This document shows positions 1 to 12,385 of a DNA stretch of 64,000 bases, in pieces; positions within the stretch are counted from its first letter, which is position 1; each line of letters starts with the position of its first letter. The position numbers and the translations under genes were made by a program. Source of the stretch: Ctena decussata (Eukaryota > Mollusca > Bivalvia > Lucinida > Lucinidae); the NCBI GenBank assembly GCA_963989385.1, contig OZ022508.1:51127087-51191086 (forward strand), in the 5' to 3' direction. Under the pieces are notes generated by a model. It saw only the letters and a program-made list of their open reading frames with translations, was not told the DNA's origin and did no database searches.

Positions 1-1216
1 AAGATCCCTTCTGTAAAGTTTGAGCTGTATCGGTTGCATAGTTCTTGAGATGATTTTTAAGTTTTTCAATTTTTCCATTGCCATGGCAACCAGCCAAATT
101 CTGCAATTTGCATAAATTTAATAAGGCTGCTTGAGGACTACTCAATGAACATTTCTATGAAAGTTTTGTCAAAATATCTGCACGGACATAACAATAAATG
201 CAAATTTTCTATTTTGCCATTATAAGTCAACGGCAACTTTAAGTTCCCATAGCAACCAAACTGCTAGTTCAATTGCCAAGAAAAACAGTACTTTTATAGA
301 AGCCAGTACTAAGATCCTTTCTGTGAAGTTTGGGCTTTATTGGTTGCATAGTTTCTGAGGAGATGATTTTTTGAATATTTTTTCTACTTTTAATCATTCG
401 GTTGCCATGGCAACCAGCCAAATTGTGCAATTGACATAAATTTCATGTGGTTGATAGAAGACTACTCAAGGAATATTTCTGTAAAAGTTTTGTCAAAATA
501 TCTGCACGGACATAACAATAAATGCAAATTTTCTATTTTGCCATTATAAGTCAATGGCATCTTTAAGTTCCCATAGCAACCAAACTGCTTGTTCAATTGC
601 CAAGAAAAACAGCACTTTTATAGAAGCCAGTACTAAGATCCTTTCTGTGAAGTTTGGGCTTTATTGCTTGCATAGTTTCTGAGGAGATGATTTTTGAATT
701 TTTTTTTCTACTTTTAATCATTCGGTTGCCATGGCAACCAGCCAAATTGTGCAATTGACATAAATTTCATGTGGTTGTTAGAGGACTACTCAAGGAACAT
801 TTCTGTAAAAGTTTTGTCAAAATATCTGCACCGACATAGCAATAAGTGCAAATTTTCTATTTTGCCATTATAAATCAATGGCAACTTTAAGTTCCCATAG
901 CAACCAAACTGCAAGAGCAATTGCCAAGAAAAACAATTCTTTAATAGAAGCCAGTACTAAGATCCTTTCTGTGAAGTTTGGGCTATATTGGTTGCATAGT
1001 TTCTGAGGAGATGATTTTTGCATATGTTTTCGATTTCGAATCATTTTGGTTGCCATGGCAACCAGCCAAATTGTGCAATTGACATAAATGTCATGTGGTT
1101 GATAGAGGACTATTCAAGGAATATTTCTGTAAAAGTTTTGTCAAAATATCTGCACCGACATAGCAATAAATGCAAATTTTCTATTTTGCCATTATAAGTC
1201 AATGGCAACTTTCAGT
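1..1216. repeat. 324-bp tandem repeat, about 3.8 copies
   Basis: The phrase starting AAGATCCTTTCTGTGAAG recurs at 311, 635 and 959, giving an exact 324-bp period; the first copy is about 14 bp shorter. Each unit holds the perfect palindrome GGTTGCCATGGCAACC followed by AGCCAAATT. The array stops abruptly near 1216, where a different dispersed repeat begins. No coding capacity is conserved between units. Confidence 0.93.
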
Positions 1217-2628
1217 TCCATCTTTTGAACAATCTTGGAACCTGATGTTTCATAAAAAGTACCTGATGCTTATACCGAGTTTCAAGGCCATCGGTCACTT
1301 TGTTATGAAGAAGAAGATTTTTAAAGACAGGAGGGGTACTATACTCAACAGCAAAAATAACGCATATTTTTCTTTTCGGTGTTTTATGTGAAAATAAAAA
1401 TCTGCTTAAATTGGCAAAACAGGCAAGTTATCATCAATGCATGGAGTATACTTCATCACAAAACTTATTGAAATTTTATTTGTTTATTCATGCGTAACGA
1501 AAGCGTAAACTATCAAGGGGTCAATTTCAAAATTCACAAATACTGATCAATTAACTTAGTGCCTTGAACTGAGTTGTACCTGACTCCAAAACTGATACCC
1601 TCTTTATCTGGGACGCTACAATGTCTCAGAAACATCATCAAGAATTTTAGCATTGGTTACTCGTTACAAACAAAGTTATGCCCCTTTATGCGAATCCCGT
1701 AAATAAGCATGTTTTGCGATAGCAAAAGAAAATTTTGTGGATTTTTCAGGAAACCGAATTGGAAATGGGTTCCAATTTAGGTTAAATAAAAGGGTAAGTG
1801 GTCACAATCTAATGAAGTATGCTAACAAAGGGAAGAAACTTTGTACGGCTTTCCAATAATGCAACCACATATTGAACTTATGCGCGCTGGATCCTTGAAA
1901 TCATTGGGCAAAACTGAATGAAAATCATACTGCATCTTTATCATCAAGAGCAGCCTACGGTGAGCGAATCGGGAGACAAGATTTTTCCAGGAAAACATTT
2001 TTATCGGCTTTTAAATTTCTTAAACTCAAACTGGAAGTGAGCAAAATACGTGCTCACTTCCAATCAAAATCTATTTTGAACGGGTCCTTTGATTATAGCT
2101 TTACTCATTTTGAATCCTAAAATACCACATTTTTCTAATAGTTTGATAATTCAGACGATTTTCAAAAGCTTTGAAAAACTTTGGAAAATGCAGATTTTTG
2201 CATGTGCGATTTTACTGTATAAAATCAATCTCTTGAAAGTTTTATATTGTTTTCCAGTTGGTAACATCGTGCTGTACTGACGTACAGCAAATCGTATTGA
2301 TAATTTATTTTTTGCCACTGTGAGCCAGAATTTTATTATTGTTGCCTTTTTGACAAAAATCTTCATATTTTTCCGAAGAATTGCACTGTGACAAGAAAAT
2401 GTTGCAAAACTTATGGCCATGTAAAGGCCAATTTCCAGTGCTAAGTTAAAAAATAAAATATCATTACAGTTAATGAGGCAATGCAAGACACTAAAAATAT
2501 GCGTTTCTTTTGCTGTTGAGTATTTATAAGAAGGATTAAGTTCCACACTGTCAGTCTGCCTCTTGATCACATAGTGTCAACATCTCCTGTCAGCCAATGA
2601 AATTATAAAAGCTGGTAATTCTGGTCCA
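1217..2628. other. Repeat fragment followed by unassigned AT-rich DNA
   Basis: Bases 1217-1330 match part of the GGTCA-rich dispersed repeat (text around 'caaggccatcggtcactttg'), which suggests that the 324-bp array is broken by or joined to it. From about 1331 to 2628 no gene, RNA or repeat is recognised. The 139-codon minus ORF at 2151-2570 overlaps a plus ORF and has no recognisable domain, so I treat it as chance. Confidence 0.5.
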
Positions 2629-3985
2629 CTAATTGGTTAAATAAATTTTCACACCTTTACCTATACGGGTAACATATGGTATTGCTGGGAACCAGACCCC
2701 CAGCACAGAAGTCCTGTTTTTAAATGTTTTTATCATATATAAGCTTGGCGGCATGTTAGTCATGTGACCTGGATCATTTGAACAAATTTTCGTTTCGACA
2801 ATACCCTGAGGATCTATATGAAATTTGGGTGCAATTGGCCTAGTGGCTTTGCGGAAATATTTGAAATTATCGAAATATGAGAGACTTAGGTCAAAGGTCA
2901 AAGAATGACCTTGACCTCTTATAGTCAGAAATATTCCTGTACTCTTTAAAGTTGACTGTATATAATATTTTAGGCCAAAATCTATAACAATTTCCATGAA
3001 TTTTTATGTTTTATTATTTTCCTATATACAAGCGTCAGAAAGCAAATTTGACCTTACCGAAAAAAAGGTTCAGGTCAAACCAAGGTCATCATTTGAACTG
3101 AAGTACTCATATATCCGATCGTCGTACCAAGATTCAAGACCATCGGTCAACTGGTTCTAGAGAAGAAGGTTTCTCAATGAATATCGTAGGTTTCTTTTAC
3201 TCATAAATCTTCATGTACTCATTTAGATAATTGTATACACCATTTTTATGCCAAAGTCGTCATCGTTTTTCATGAAATCTTACTTTCTAGCATTTTCAAA
3301 CTAAAAGCACCGCAAAGCAAATTTGACATTGCCATAAAAATGTCAAGGCCAACCCATGGCCATCCTTTGAACAATCTAATAACCCGATGTTTCATAAAAA
3401 AAGTACCGAATGCTGATACGAAGTTTCAAGGCCATCGGTAACTTTGTTATATGGAGAGAATATTTGTAAATGTTTTTATCATATATTGGCGTGGCGGCAT
3501 GTTGGTCATGTAACCTGATCCATTTGAACAAATGTTCGTTTCCTCAACACCCTTGAGGCTCCATATAAATTTGGGTACAATTGGCCCAGTGGCTTATGGT
3601 TGAAACATATTTAATTCTCTTTTTTCATAACATATATGTGGCTTTTGCGGAGATATTCGAAGTTATCGAAACATGAGAGACCTGGGTCAAAGGTCAAAGA
3701 ATGACATTGACCTCTTGTACTCAGAAATCTTCATGTACTCATTAACATATGCCAATTTTTAGGCCAAACTCCTTAACAATTTCCATGAACTCTTATGATC
3801 TACCATTTTCCCATTTTAAAGCGTCAGAAAGCAAATTTGTCCTTACCGAAAAAATAAATGGTCGAAGACAAACCAGGGTCATCTTTGAAGTACTCAAATA
3901 TCCGATGCTCATATCAGCATTCAAGGCCATCTGTCAACTGGGTTTAGAGAAGAATGTTTTATTCAAGTTTTTAGCTGCTCAGGGC
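2629..3985 (-). repeat. GGTCA-rich dispersed repeat, two diverged copies
   Basis: Contains the recurring blocks 'ggtcaaaggtcaaagaatgacc', 'cttcatgtactcatt', 'gcaaatttgaccttaccg' and 'aagtttcaaggccatcggt'. The same order of blocks is seen at 7.8-8.4, 25.7-27.0, 33.4-33.9, 43.9-47.4, 52.7-53.9 and 57.9-58.5 kb. Two partial copies lie head to tail (2629-3180 and 3190-3985). The strand is inferred from copies at 8.4 and 52.5 kb, where the hairpin and CGTCC head lies on the minus strand. Confidence 0.85.
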
Positions 3986-5020
3986 CAAGGATTCTAGGGG
4001 AGCTTATAGGATAGATAGTCTCCGTCGTCAATCGATCGTCCGTCCGTCCATCGTCCGTCTTGCGTCAACACTTTCAAATGACTTCTTCAAAGTTGCTCCG
4101 CCGATCGAAACCAAATTTTATTGATAGCATTCATGAGTTTAGGGAACGAAAAATAGTTAAAATGCTGTTGATTCGAAATTCAGGATGGCCATCTTGCCCA
4201 TATATGGTAAAAGCGTTCAAACGACTTCGTCTCCAGAACCACCGGACCAATTTGGCTGATATTTTGTAGGAAGCATATGGGTCACCTCCCTATATAGGCT
4301 AGCTAAAATCTTTCCGGTCGGATTTTAAACAGACCTATAGTGGATGGGGTAGATTTGGGAAAATGACGTAAAAGTTCAGATACATGTACCCTTAGAGTTA
4401 GGTAGCTTAGTCTTCATAGGATCATTGAAGACAATGTACTGATAACATATATGAAGTTTTCATGAAAATTACATGGCAACTTTGGTTGTCATGTGAACCG
4501 TTCATGAAAATATACAAATGACATTTCGCCGGAAATTAGGCAGCCAATTTAAATCAAATTTCATATAAAGCATTTATATGGTCGTTGTACAACGAATAGC
4601 TAAAATGGTCATGGTTTGAAATTCAAGGTGGCCGTCATGCCTATATATGCTAAAAGCATTCAAAGGACTTCGTCGGAACCACTAGAACGATTTGGCTGCT
4701 CTTTTGAAGAAAGCATATCGGGCAACCCTCTGATTAAAATAGCCAAAATCATTCCGGTATGATCGTAAACAGACCTTACGTGGGTGGGAAAATTTGGGAA
4801 AATGGCGTAAAATTTCAGACACATTCACACTATGACCTAGGTAACTAATTTTTCGTATGATTATTGAAGACAATGTCCTGAAAACACGTATGAATTTTTT
4901 ATGAAAATTACATGACTTTGGTTGTCATACGAACCGTTCATGAAAAAATTTAAATGACATTTCTTCTAAAACTAGGCAGCGGATTTTAATAAAAGGGGAG
5001 TGTGTGTGGTGGGGGAGGGG
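3986..5020 (+). repeat. Hairpin-head type repeat with about 447-bp internal unit (left part)
   Basis: Begins with 'agcttataggatagatagtc' and a CGTCC-rich run (4018-4065), then 'gcgtcaacactttcaaatg', the same order of modules as the heads at 47.4, 48.5 and 51.5 kb. The block with 'ggacttcgtc' and 'tttggctgatattttgtagg' occurs near 4221 and again near 4676, so the body is tandem. A third copy resumes at about 7225, on the other side of the palindromic element at 5022-7219, which therefore appears to be an insertion into this repeat. Confidence 0.7.
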
Positions 5021-5021
5021 G

Positions 5022-7219
5022 GCGGGGGGGGGGTCAATAATGTGGGTTTTCTGCATCCTACCAAAATTTTCTTTTTAACTAATGGTATACTCCAATGTAT
5101 CTTGTTTATTGAATCATATGTGACTTTGGTCGGAAAGCCCTACTTACTGAGCTATGGATCCACAGAAGTGGGTGTGTTAATCCAACATGGTTTTTGACTG
5201 TCTTGTAAAAACATTCTCATTAGGTAAAAAAGTACAACAGACAGACAGGATTGGATAAAATGATTAACAGAACATCTAAAATATATTTCCATATCATTTT
5301 ATTTGGTTTAATTTGAACATATGTTGTCGAAAAAGACTTCCTTTTACATTCAGCTTTTTTGATATTTTTGTCAATTTTTAATGTTTCTTGGCATCACTGT
5401 TAAATAAACTGACCATTTATCATCAAACTGATGTCAGGTAAGCACCTTGACCGTGACAATCGGATGACGTGGCCAGAATTTCACAATGACCTAGTTTTCA
5501 TGGTTGACTGAACACACAAACTTGCTTGGAAGATGGTTTTTATCCAATTTTATGACCTAGAATTACGAAACTTTGGTCAAATTACCATTTTAACTGCTAT
5601 ATTTTGCCCCCCATCCCCGCCACTAAAGGTGAAGAAATACACATTGACTTCAGTGCGGATCTCGTTGGCGTCTGCATCTGTGTCTGTGTCACATATTAAG
5701 CCCTTCTGTGACCAAGAATATAAGGCCAAGGTCATCTAAATCTGACCACCTCTTAAGCTTGTCATAATGATATATCCATGCATGTATTGTGGAATTGATC
5801 TTGTTGTTTCAAAAGATATCGTAGGTACATGAAATTGTCACGCCTTCTCCGATGCAGTAAATTTAACAGTTTAAGACCTCCCGTGACATTGAAAATGGGA
5901 TCAAATTAAAAAAACCGAATCAGCTGTTTGGCTTTTCCCGATTGTATATCCAAGCAAGCTTGATCAAATTCCACAGATGCAAGTTTGGTAAAATTCCACC
6001 CGTTGATTCAAGAAATATACATCTAGTGGGTACAAACTGTCACGCCGACGACGACACAGACCACGACGGGATCTTTGCTAAAAACAATACCTCTCCCTTC
6101 ATCATAAAGTTGAATGAAAACCATCTTCCAAGCAAGTATATGTGTTCAGTCAACCATGAAAACTAGGTCATGGTGATATTCAATTCTGGTAGCATCATCC
6201 GATTGTCCTGGTCAAAGTGCTTCCTTGACATGCGTTTGATGATTACTGATCGGTTTATTTAGCAGTGACGCCAAGAAATATTTAAAATAGAGGCGAAAAA
6301 TATATAAAAAAAATGCTGGATGTCAAAGGAAGTCTTTTTTTACATCATATGTTAAAAAATTGAACCAAAAAATGATATGGAAACAATTTTTAGGATACTT
6401 TATTAATCATTTAATTAAATTTGAAACAATAAGAGCAATTCAACAATAGTTGCATGTATATATCATTATGACAAGCTTAAGATGTGGTCAGATTTCGATA
6501 ACCTTGACCTTGTTTGCAAGGTCACAAAAGGGCTTAATATGTGACACAGACACAGATGCAGACGCCAACGAGATCCGCACTAAAGCCAATATTTAATCTC
6601 TCACCTTTAGTGGCGGGGTAGTGGGGCATATTATAGCAGTTAAAATAGTAATTTGACCAAAGTTTCGTAATTCTAGGTCATAAAATTAAATGAAAACCAT
6701 CTTCCAAGCAAGTTTATGTGTTCAGTCAACCATGAAAACTAGGTCATTGTGAAATTCTGGCCACATCATCCGATTGTCCTGGTCAAGGTGCTTACTTGAC
6801 ATGAATATGATGATAACTGATCAGTTTGTTTAACAATGATGCCAAGAAATATTGAAAATTGAGGACAAAAGTGTAAAAAAATGCTGAATGTCAAAGGAAG
6901 TCTTTTTCGACAAATATGTTCAAATTAAACCAAATAAAATGATATGGAAATATATTTGAGATGTTCTGTTAATCAATTTACCAAATCCTGTCTGTCTGTT
7001 GTACTCTTCTACCAAATGGGAATGTTTTTACAAGACAGGCTAAAACCATGTTGGATTACCCCACCCACTTCTGTTGACCCATAGCTCAGTAAGTAGGGCT
7101 TTCCGACTAAAGTCACATATAGTGCAATAAACTAGACAACTTGGATTGGAGTATACCATCAGTTAAAAAAAGAAAACTTTGGTAGGATGCAGAAAACCCA
7201 CCTTATTGATACCCCCCCT
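5022..7219. mobile_element. 2.2-kb palindromic (foldback) element
   Basis: The left arm (about 5022-5811) reappears reverse-complemented as the right arm (about 6421-7219). Both ends carry a run of G or C next to TCAATAA/TTATTGA and the phrase 'gtgggttttctgcatcc' or its complement. Part of the arm (ACTAGGTCAT...CCAAGAAATATT) occurs a third time at about 6090-6330 as a direct copy of the right arm. The inner part of the arms ('cttaagcttgtcataatgat') is related to the tandem repeat at 54.3-55.4 kb. No transposase ORF is visible, so it is probably non-autonomous. Confidence 0.85.
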
Positions 7220-7780
7220 TCATAATTAACAATTATGGACGTTGTACAACAAATAGCTAACATGGTCATGATTCGAAATTCAAGATGGCCGTCATGCCCA
7301 TGCACCCTAAAACAAGACTTCTCCAAAACAACTGGACCGCTTAGGCTGATATTTTGTAGGAAGCAAATGTGACACCTTCCTGTGGCTAAAATCATTCCGG
7401 TCGGATCTAATACAGATCTTCAGTAGGTGGGGTAAATTTAGGAAAATGACGTAAAATTTCAGACACATGAACCTTTTAGTATTCAATGTCAAGACAATCA
7501 GTCATTGCTGAAACACATTTTTCTTTCCACAGTTTACGTCAGTATTGCCAATCCATTTTTTGATGACTTCAAGCTCATTCAAGTTGGTGCAGATATCTTA
7601 ACACCGTAATTGTGAACAGCATGTTTTAATCTGATTTTAACTGTACATAAGACTCTCCCAGCACAAATGTTTTAAGGTTCTTCGCAGTGCGACTATGCCA
7701 ATATTGGCCATGCACTTAATTGTTAAAAGAAGATTATCAGGGGAGCAATACAGGACCATAATGGTCCTCTTGTACTTTTT
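7220..7780 (+). repeat. Right part of the interrupted repeat, then unassigned DNA
   Basis: Bases 7225-7490 match 4580-4830 in direct orientation ('gttgtacaacgaatagcta', 'aaaatgacgtaaaatttcagac'), continuing the repeat interrupted at 5022. From 7500 to 7780 I see no recognisable feature. Confidence 0.65.
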
Positions 7781-8396
7781 ATGGGCGTGGTGCCTATGTA
7801 GGCCATGAACCCAGCCGTTTGAACAAATTTTTCGTTTCAACAATTCCTAGAGGCTCTATATGAAATTTGGTCAAAAACGGCCCAGTGAGTTTGAAGAGAT
7901 GTTTGAAAATTTCGAAATATGAGTGACTCTTGTACTCACAAGGTTTCATGTACTCAGTGAGACGAAAATGTATACTAATGTTTAGGCCAAACTCTTTGAC
8001 AATTTCCATGAACTCTTATGCTTAAGATTTTAGCAAATTTGACCTTGCTGTAAAAAGGTCAAGGTCAACCCAAGGTAATCAGTAGAATAATCTTTGAAGT
8101 ACTTGTGTATCCAATGCTACATTTAAGTTTCAAGGCCATCGATCCATTGGTTCTGGAAAAGAAGATTTTTAAATGTGTTTACCATCGATGGGCGTGGCAG
8201 ATATGTAGGTCAGGTGACCAGGACGGTTTGGACAATTTTTCATTTCCCCGACCCCTAAAGGCTACACATGAAACTTGGTTACAACCGACTAAGTGGATTC
8301 AGAGAAGACGTTTGAAATTGTGAACGGACTGACGAACGACTTGGCCTGCCTATCCCATAAGCTCTCCCGGAGCCTTCGACACAGGTGAGCTAAAAT
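7781..8396 (-). repeat. GGTCA-rich dispersed repeat with intact hairpin head on the minus strand
   Basis: Carries the standard blocks (GGTCATGTGACC-like, 'caaggccatcgatccattgg', 'ggtcaaggtcaacccaagg'). The high-coordinate end reads on the minus strand as TTTTAGCTCACCTGTGTCGA, then 'aggctccgggagagctta' and a CGTTCGTC run. This shows that the dispersed repeat and the AGCTCACCTG head belong to one element, with the head at 8396. Confidence 0.8.
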
Positions 8397-9639
8397 CTGC
8401 TTCTTACGAAAGAGCATTTTGCAGGTCCCTTCTATCATATCCAATTTGTAGCTATTGTACTGCCCTTATAAAAAATCATTTCGTTTCGCAATCTTGTTTG
8501 GCTGTAAGGACACGTAGTTAGAGTAGCAAACGCTATCACGTTCTTGTCCCCAAACTTTCCAAAAAGACGGATAGGCTGCAGCAATCGAAATTGCCATGTT
8601 CTGTCCTCTTCTAAACTGCAGACCAGAAGATATTTCGAAGCTTGGGAAATATGATTAAAAAATAGCAGGATATTTCAGACAAAGTGAGAAATATAAAATG
8701 GCAGCAAAATGTATTTCGGCAGCACAATTTGTTTCTAAAATAATACCAGTTGTGTCCTGTCCTTCTCCTGTTGTGTGTAGTTCACATTTATCCTGCATTA
8801 CGAAAGAATACTACACTACTCAAACTATTTAAAGGAGCAGCTGATATTTACCAATAGACATTACTACTACATACACCCAGTTCAACGGCCCATAAATCCA
8901 ATCGCCAGTTGTCAATAATTTCCCATTCCTATACAACATTTTCAAGAAGGATTGAAGTTCAAGAAAACAAGGATTTCAATACAACTGATGCCCTGCTCAT
9001 TTCCATGGAACAATTTTGTAATTTTTGAATTTCTGAAATTGAGGCATTTTTCTGGAAGTCTATTAGCAAAGTTCATTAACCTGATTTCAAAGTGATCATT
9101 TCAAACAAGTCACCATGTAAGACATTTAGTGTCATAGACAAAATGGTGGTTTTGATTTCGGTTGAAACTTTATGCTTTTCACCTGTTCTGAAAAATTGCA
9201 ACTGGTTTACTAAATTCCTTTTTTTTATACGAAAATGAGTCCATGGACATGGGCAGGATAAATACTGGATCAAAACTTGTGCAGTTAAAAACCTTGACCC
9301 TTTTTACAACTTGACAAAATAATCAGAAATCCCATGAAAGTAAATGACCCTCGAATTGGGGATGCGTTACACTGTCGTCTATGGAAATAACAGTAGAAAT
9401 TCCTTTAAATATTTTGAGTGGTGTATAATGGCAGCGAGTGTATTAACATAATTTTCTTTTCTCTATTCCGCGAGGCAGAGTTTTTCATATCATGTTGAAG
9501 GTGACAGAACATGCAAATACAAAGAAAAAAAATTAATGCAACAGGTCACAATATTAACTTAAATTATGAATATAGATTAGAGCATTTTAGTGCAAAATAA
9601 TAACTACAATGGAAGATATTATTTTTGCCCTTCATGCTT
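8397..9639. other. Apparently unique DNA, nothing recognised
   Basis: About 1.2 kb with no tandem structure, no hairpin and no ORF showing a known motif. The 65-codon minus ORF at 9076-9273 has no domain and is taken as chance. Confidence 0.5.
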
Positions 9640-9745
9640 GAAGTTCAGGTTTTCTGTCTTGTACAGCTGTAGCTCAATTAAATTTGAATTTCAGGTTCCT
9701 TACCTTGTACAGCCATAACTTAACTGCCATGTTAAAGAATAAAAA
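9640..9745. repeat. Outlying degenerate units of the 47-bp minisatellite
   Basis: Two diverged units ('cttgaagttcaggttttctg...tgtacagctgtagctcaatt' pattern) lie about 0.8 kb before the main array, showing that the minisatellite once extended further or was split. Confidence 0.7.
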
Positions 9746-10260
9746 ATAGAGCATCCTTTTCTCTAGCTTTCGTCGCCAGATATGCTCAGGGTCTCTGGTG
9801 AGGCTTAAGTAGCCGAAACTTCGAAGTATGCCCCATGGTCCTTCTTTTGAATGTGTTCTATGCGAAACTTCGAAGTATGCCCCATGGTCCTTCTTTTGAA
9901 TGTGTTCTATGCTCTTGAAGGAACTCTTTAAAATTTTAGTTTTACTTCACTGCAGCTGATGTTGTGCCGCGTGGCGACCGCAAAACGTTTCCACATACAT
10001 CATCTATAGTGCAGATTATATTTTATTTTGTCCTTTGAGATCGGATAATATATATTCTGAGATATCAGGAATATTTGATTGAATTAGACTCTTACTCTAG
10101 ATCATCGCGTTTTAATCATATGGACCCCTTTTCATACAAATCAGTCTTTGAATCGACTGCCTTGTTAAAATTAAGAAATTACAGCATGCTTTTCTCTGTC
10201 GTTTATCGCCAGATATTGCTAGGGTCAGTGATGAGGGTTGAGCAGCCGAACTTCGAAGTA
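9746..10260 (+). repeat. Dispersed repeat with ACTTCGAAGT palindromic core, two units
   Basis: Two units of about 430 bp share 'cttttctct', 'cgccagatat', then 'gccgaaacttcgaagtatg' followed by 'cccatggtccttctt'. The first has an additional local duplication of about 58 bp (9817-9910). The same repeat lies at 21166-21660 and, reversed, at 58500-58620. Confidence 0.8.
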
Positions 10261-10475
10261 TGGCCCATGTTCCTTCTTGGAATGACCACCTGTTTTGGAA
10301 GCAGAATGACCACCTTTTTTTTTGGAAAGAGCTGCTCTTCCGGTTTACTGTGCGTGTCTTTCGTGCAAATTTGTCATCTTTTGTGTGGGTGCTTCTTTCC
10401 CTTTTGGTTTTTAAAACAGGATGTGGGATTTGCATGTATTATTTCCTTACCATTGCCTATTTTTCTTTACTTTGA
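10261..10475 (-). repeat. ACCGCCTTGG-family dispersed repeat fragment
   Basis: Read on the minus strand this contains 'acgcacagtaaacc', 'agcagctctttcc' and 'ggtggtcattc', which also occur in order at 12090-12160 and in the 27621-27885 insertion. The plus 158-codon ORF at 10075-10551 spans this repeat and the adjacent one, so it is not a gene. Confidence 0.6.
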
Positions 10476-10479
10476 ATTT

Positions 10480-11990
10480 CAAGTCCTCTGCCTGAATTAT
10501 CTTACCACAATTAACTCTGAAGTTCAGATTCTTTGTCTTGAACAACCGTAGCTCAATTACACTTTGAAGTTCAGGTTCTCTATCTTGTACGCCGTACCTC
10601 AAATTTTGAAGTTCAGGTTCTCTATCTTGTACACCGTACCTCAAATTTTGAAGTTTAGGTTCTTCCGTGTATGGCCGTTACGCCATTACACTTTGAAGCT
10701 CAGGTTCTCTGCCATAAAGAGCCTTGCACAATTAAATTTTGAAGTTAAGATTCTCTGTCTTGTACAGCCAAAGCTCAATTAAACTCCAAAATTCAAGTTC
10801 TCTGTCTTAACTCCCAATTTAATTTTAAAGTTCAGGTTCTCTCTTTTTACAGCCGTAGCTCAATTAAACTTTGAAGGTCAGTTTCTCTGCCATGTTCAGC
10901 CGTAGCTCAGTTAAACTTTGAAGTCCAGCTTATCTGCCATGTTCAGCCGTAGCTCAATTAAACTTTGAGGTTCAGCTTCTCTGCCATGAACAGCCGTAGC
11001 TCAATTACACTTTGAAGTTCAGCTTCTCTGCCATGAACAGCCGTAGCTCAATTACACTTTGAAGTTCAGTTTCCCTGCCATGAACAGCCGTAGCTCAATT
11101 ACACTTTGAAGTTCAGTTTCTCTGCCATGAACAGCCGTAGCTCAATTACACTTTGAAGTTCAGTTTCCCTGCCATGAACAGCCGTAGCTCAATTACACTT
11201 TGAAGTTCAGTTTCTCTGCCATGAACAGCCGTAGCTCAATTACACTTTGAAGTTTAGTTCCCCTGCCATGAACAGCCGTAGCTCAATTAAACTTTGAAGT
11301 CCAGCTTATCTGCCATGAACAGCCGTAGCTCAATTAAACTTTGAAGTTTAGCTTCTCTGCCATTGACACCCGTAGCTCAGTTAAACTTTGAAGTCCAGCT
11401 TCTCTGCCATAAACAGCCGTAGCTCAACTAAACTTTGAAGTCCAGCTTCTCTGCCAGGTACAGCCGTAGCTCAATTAAACGTTGAAGTTCAGTTTCTCTG
11501 CCATGTTCAGCCGTAGCTCAATTAAACTTTGAGGTTCAGCTTCTCTGCCAGGTACAGCCGTAGCTCAATAAATGTTTGAAGTTCAGCTTCTCTGCCATGT
11601 ACAGCCGTAGCTCAATTAATCTTTGAAGTTCAGTTTCTCTGCCAGGTACAGCCGTAGCTCAATAAAACTTTGAAGTTTAGAGTCTCTGCAATGTACAGCA
11701 GCAGCTCAATAAATGTTTGAAGTTCTGTTTCTCAGCAATGTACAGACGTAGCTCAGTAAACCTTTGGAGCTCAGGTTCCCTGTCTTACAGCCGTAGCTTA
11801 AATTAGACTTTGCAGTTTAGGTTATCTGTGGTGTACAGCCGTTACTCAATTAAACTTTGAAGTTTAGGGTCTCTGTCTTATACAGTCGTACCTCAATTAA
11901 TCTATAGATAAGGTTTTCTGTCTAGTGAAGTCGTAGCCCAATCAAACTTTGAAGTTCAAGTGCTCTGTCTTGTACAGCCTATACTAAATA
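10480..11990. repeat. 47-bp minisatellite, array A (about 30 units)
   Basis: The unit is built on CAGCCGTAGCTCAATTAAAC, TTTGAAGTTCAG, CTTCTCTGCCATG. Adjacent copies at 10991 and 11038 give a 47-bp period. The centre (10.9-11.6 kb) is most homogeneous; both edges decay. Several neighbouring units alternate between two variants (TTTCTCTG and TTTCCCTG), suggesting duplication of unit pairs. Confidence 0.95.
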
Positions 11991-12385
11991 AGTAAAGTAA
12001 AATGATAGGCATTGATCAGGAATTAATGCAATCAAATCTCACATTCCGCTCTCATAACCAATAGAGATAGAAGCACATACACACAGAAAACACAAGTTTA
12101 CGCACAGTAAACCAAATGAGCAGTTCTTTTCCAAACAGATGGTCATTCAGCTACCCCAATAACAGCATCAACATCTATATTTACTTATTTTTATTTTAAT
12201 TCCAAAACAAAACAAAACAGAAAGCAGATTGGGCAGCAATACAGGTGACCAAACCGCCAGAGACCATAGACAAGCGGACAAAGCACAATATAAAATCAAG
12301 GAACCGCAACAAAAGTACCGCCTTGGAACGGTGAGCAAAAGATACTGGGGGCTTAAACTATTTTACTGGGCCAATACATCTATAA
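11991..12385 (+). repeat. ACCGCCTTGG-family repeat separating the two minisatellite arrays
   Basis: Contains 'acgcacagtaaaccaaatg', 'agcagttcttttcc', 'atggtcattcagctac' and 'aaagtaccgccttggaacgg', ending near 'gatactgggggc'. The same words recur at 34389-34430 and on the minus strand at 27621-27885. Its position between two arrays of one minisatellite suggests it inserted into a single original array. Confidence 0.65.

Noticed and set aside
2151..2570. 139-codon minus ORF
   Set aside because: Unrecognised sequence in a stop-poor AT-rich stretch, overlapped by a plus ORF; no splice or promoter support.
10075..10551. 158-codon plus ORF with hydrophobic parts
   Set aside because: It spans the junction of two dispersed repeats that recur elsewhere without the frame, and a 107-codon ORF exists opposite.
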